From: JABMRP01 sp964444795
GTDB taxonomy: Bacteria > Planctomycetota > Planctomycetia > Pirellulales > Thermoguttaceae
Assembly: GCA_964444795.1 (NCBI GenBank)
Contig: CAYUIQ010000227.1
Coordinates: 1-13,950, forward strand
Direction of reading: 5' to 3'
DNA length: 13,950 nt
Below are positions 12,982-13,950 of the stretch, piece after piece. The notes under the pieces are model-generated. The model was not told where the DNA came from and made no database searches. It saw nothing but the letters and a program-made list of their open reading frames with translations. How positions within the stretch are numbered: the first letter of the stretch is position 1; each line of letters begins with the position of its first letter. The translations under genes and the position numbers were made by a program.

Positions 12982-13949
12982 GACGGAAATCAGTCATATT
13001 CAAGGTTCTTCGATTCACAATCAGCGCAGTTCTGCTGGTGTGGCTTCTGCACCGCGTGTGTTTGGAAGAAGTCGCCGCCGCACTGCGCACTTCACAGTGG
13101 TGGCTCTTCGCGCTTTCGACGCTGATCCTTTGCGCTTGGCAAATCGTCGCCGCTTGTCGTTGGGCAATTATTTTGGCGGCCGCCCAAATCAGGCCTCCGC
13201 TGGCTAGACTGCTCTACTGGTACATGACCGCCACGTTCTTCAACATGTTCCTTCCCACGGCACTGGGGGGTGACGTGGTGCGCATTTATCAGCTTGCCAA
13301 GAACACCGGCCGCAGCGCCGACGCTGCCGCCTCGGTGGTGATGGAACGCATCCTGGGCTTTCTGGCGCTGACCGGCATGGCGGTCGTCGCCCTGCTGCTC
13401 AGCTCCAAGGCCAGGCAGGAACCCACGCTTTACCTCGGCGTGGTGGCCGGTGCCGGCGCGTACGCCGTCGTGCTCGTGGCCCTGTTTCATCGCGGTTTCG
13501 GACGGATGACGGTCCGGCTATTCCGGCGCTTGGGGTTGCCGCGTTTGGGCGAACAGGCCGAACGCGGCTATGCGGCCCTGTACGCGTTGCAGGAACACGA
13601 GAGGACGATCCTTCTGGCGTTCCTTATCTCGCTGGTCTTCCAAGCCGTGGGTATCGTCTGTACCTACCTCGTCGGGTTATCCTTGGGGTTGAACGTCTCT
13701 TTGAGCTACTACTTCGGGTCCGTCCCCATCATTTGGCTATTGACGATGTTGCCGATCTCCATCAACGGAATCGGAGTGCGCGAGGGAGGGTTTGTGCTCT
13801 TCTTCACCGCGGCAGGTGTGAGCACGGCCGATGCACTGCTGCTCTCCTTTCTCACCTTCGCGCAACTGCTGGTGATCGGCCTGTTGGGCGGCGCCCTCTA
13901 TCTCATCTATCCATGGTTTTCCAAGCCTTTCCAGAAGGCGGACCTGTAG
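12969..13949 (+). CDS. YbhN/AglD-like flippase-domain membrane protein (LPG synthase TM family)
   Basis: The product has 326 residues and about seven to eight membrane segments (near 12-28, 45-70, 82-97, 128-145, 155-173, 213-240, 247-262 and 270-317). The family signs of the lysylphosphatidylglycerol-synthase transmembrane domain (PF03706) are all present: FFNMFLPTALGGDVVRIYQL (90-109), VVMERILGF (123-131) and LPISINGIGVREGGFV (261-276). The cytosolic aminoacyl-transfer domain of MprF is absent, so it is the stand-alone flippase-like form. Such proteins are thought to move lipids or polyprenyl-linked sugars across membranes, and AglD acts in archaeal N-glycosylation. GTG at 12969 is the only good start, since TAA lies three codons upstream in frame. 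Its stop ends one base before the window edge. A role in flipping an undecaprenyl-phosphate sugar here is an inference. Confidence 0.87.
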   Translation: MEPVRRKSVIFKVLRFTISAVLLVWLLHRVCLEEVAAALRTSQWWLFALSTLILCAWQIVAACRWAIILAAAQIRPPLARLLYWYMTATFFNMFLPTALGGDVVRIYQLAKNTGRSADAAASVVMERILGFLALTGMAVVALLLSSKARQEPTLYLGVVAGAGAYAVVLVALFHRGFGRMTVRLFRRLGLPRLGEQAERGYAALYALQEHERTILLAFLISLVFQAVGIVCTYLVGLSLGLNVSLSYYFGSVPIIWLLTMLPISINGIGVREGGFVLFFTAAGVSTADALLLSFLTFAQLLVIGLLGGALYLIYPWFSKPFQKADL

Positions 13950-13950
13950 T

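Noticed and set aside
1..13950. Defence system, mobile element, CRISPR or RNA gene
   Set aside because: No transposase, integrase, nuclease, repeat-spacer array, tRNA-like or rRNA-like sequence was recognised. All genes fit surface-polysaccharide synthesis.

Overview
The window is a densely packed run of twelve genes, all on the + strand, for making and exporting a cell-surface polysaccharide (an O-antigen, capsule or exopolysaccharide-type locus). I see no rRNA, tRNA, CRISPR array, insertion sequence or integrase, and no gene-free stretch over 300 bases. The organism looks like a GC-rich Gram-negative-type bacterium. The house style of the proteins (bi-domain MDR/Gfo-Idh oxidoreductase, WbqC, YbhN-like flippase, many GT4 enzymes, TTG starts) would suit Planctomycetota, but this is an impression and not proven by any marker gene here.

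Layout. (1) 1-3105: the end of one GT4 glycosyltransferase, a complete GT4 glycosyltransferase starting in an ATGA overlap, and a multi-membrane GT-C (GT39/ArnT-like) glycosyltransferase overlapping by 11 bp. (2) 3212-9033: an O-antigen ligase/polymerase-type membrane protein, a GT4 enzyme, a WaaE-like GT2 enzyme and a 727-residue bi-domain oxidoreductase, joined by 26-bp, ATGA and TTGA overlaps and so probably translationally coupled. (3) 9168-10358: a WecE-type sugar aminotransferase after the longest intergenic gap (134 bp), which holds a promoter-like site and inverted repeats. (4) 10427-13949: a GtrB/ArnC-like polyprenyl-phosphate GT2, a NeuD/PglD-like acyltransferase, a WbqC-family protein and a YbhN-like flippase-domain protein. 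A 125-bp gap with a long hairpin precedes the last gene.

How the genes may work together. WecE would make dTDP-4-amino-4,6-dideoxy-galactose from dTDP-4-keto-6-deoxyglucose, with RmlA/RmlB supplied from elsewhere. The NeuD/PglD-like enzyme could then N-acylate the 4-amino group, and WbqC may take part in the same modification. The two complete GT4 enzymes, the partial one and the WaaE-like GT2 would build the repeat unit on the cytoplasmic face. The GtrB-like enzyme could charge undecaprenyl phosphate with one sugar, a flippase (possibly the YbhN-like protein) could turn it over, and the GT-C enzyme could add it outside. The ligase/polymerase-family protein would join or transfer the finished chains. 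These roles are family-based inferences; no substrate can be read from the sequence alone.
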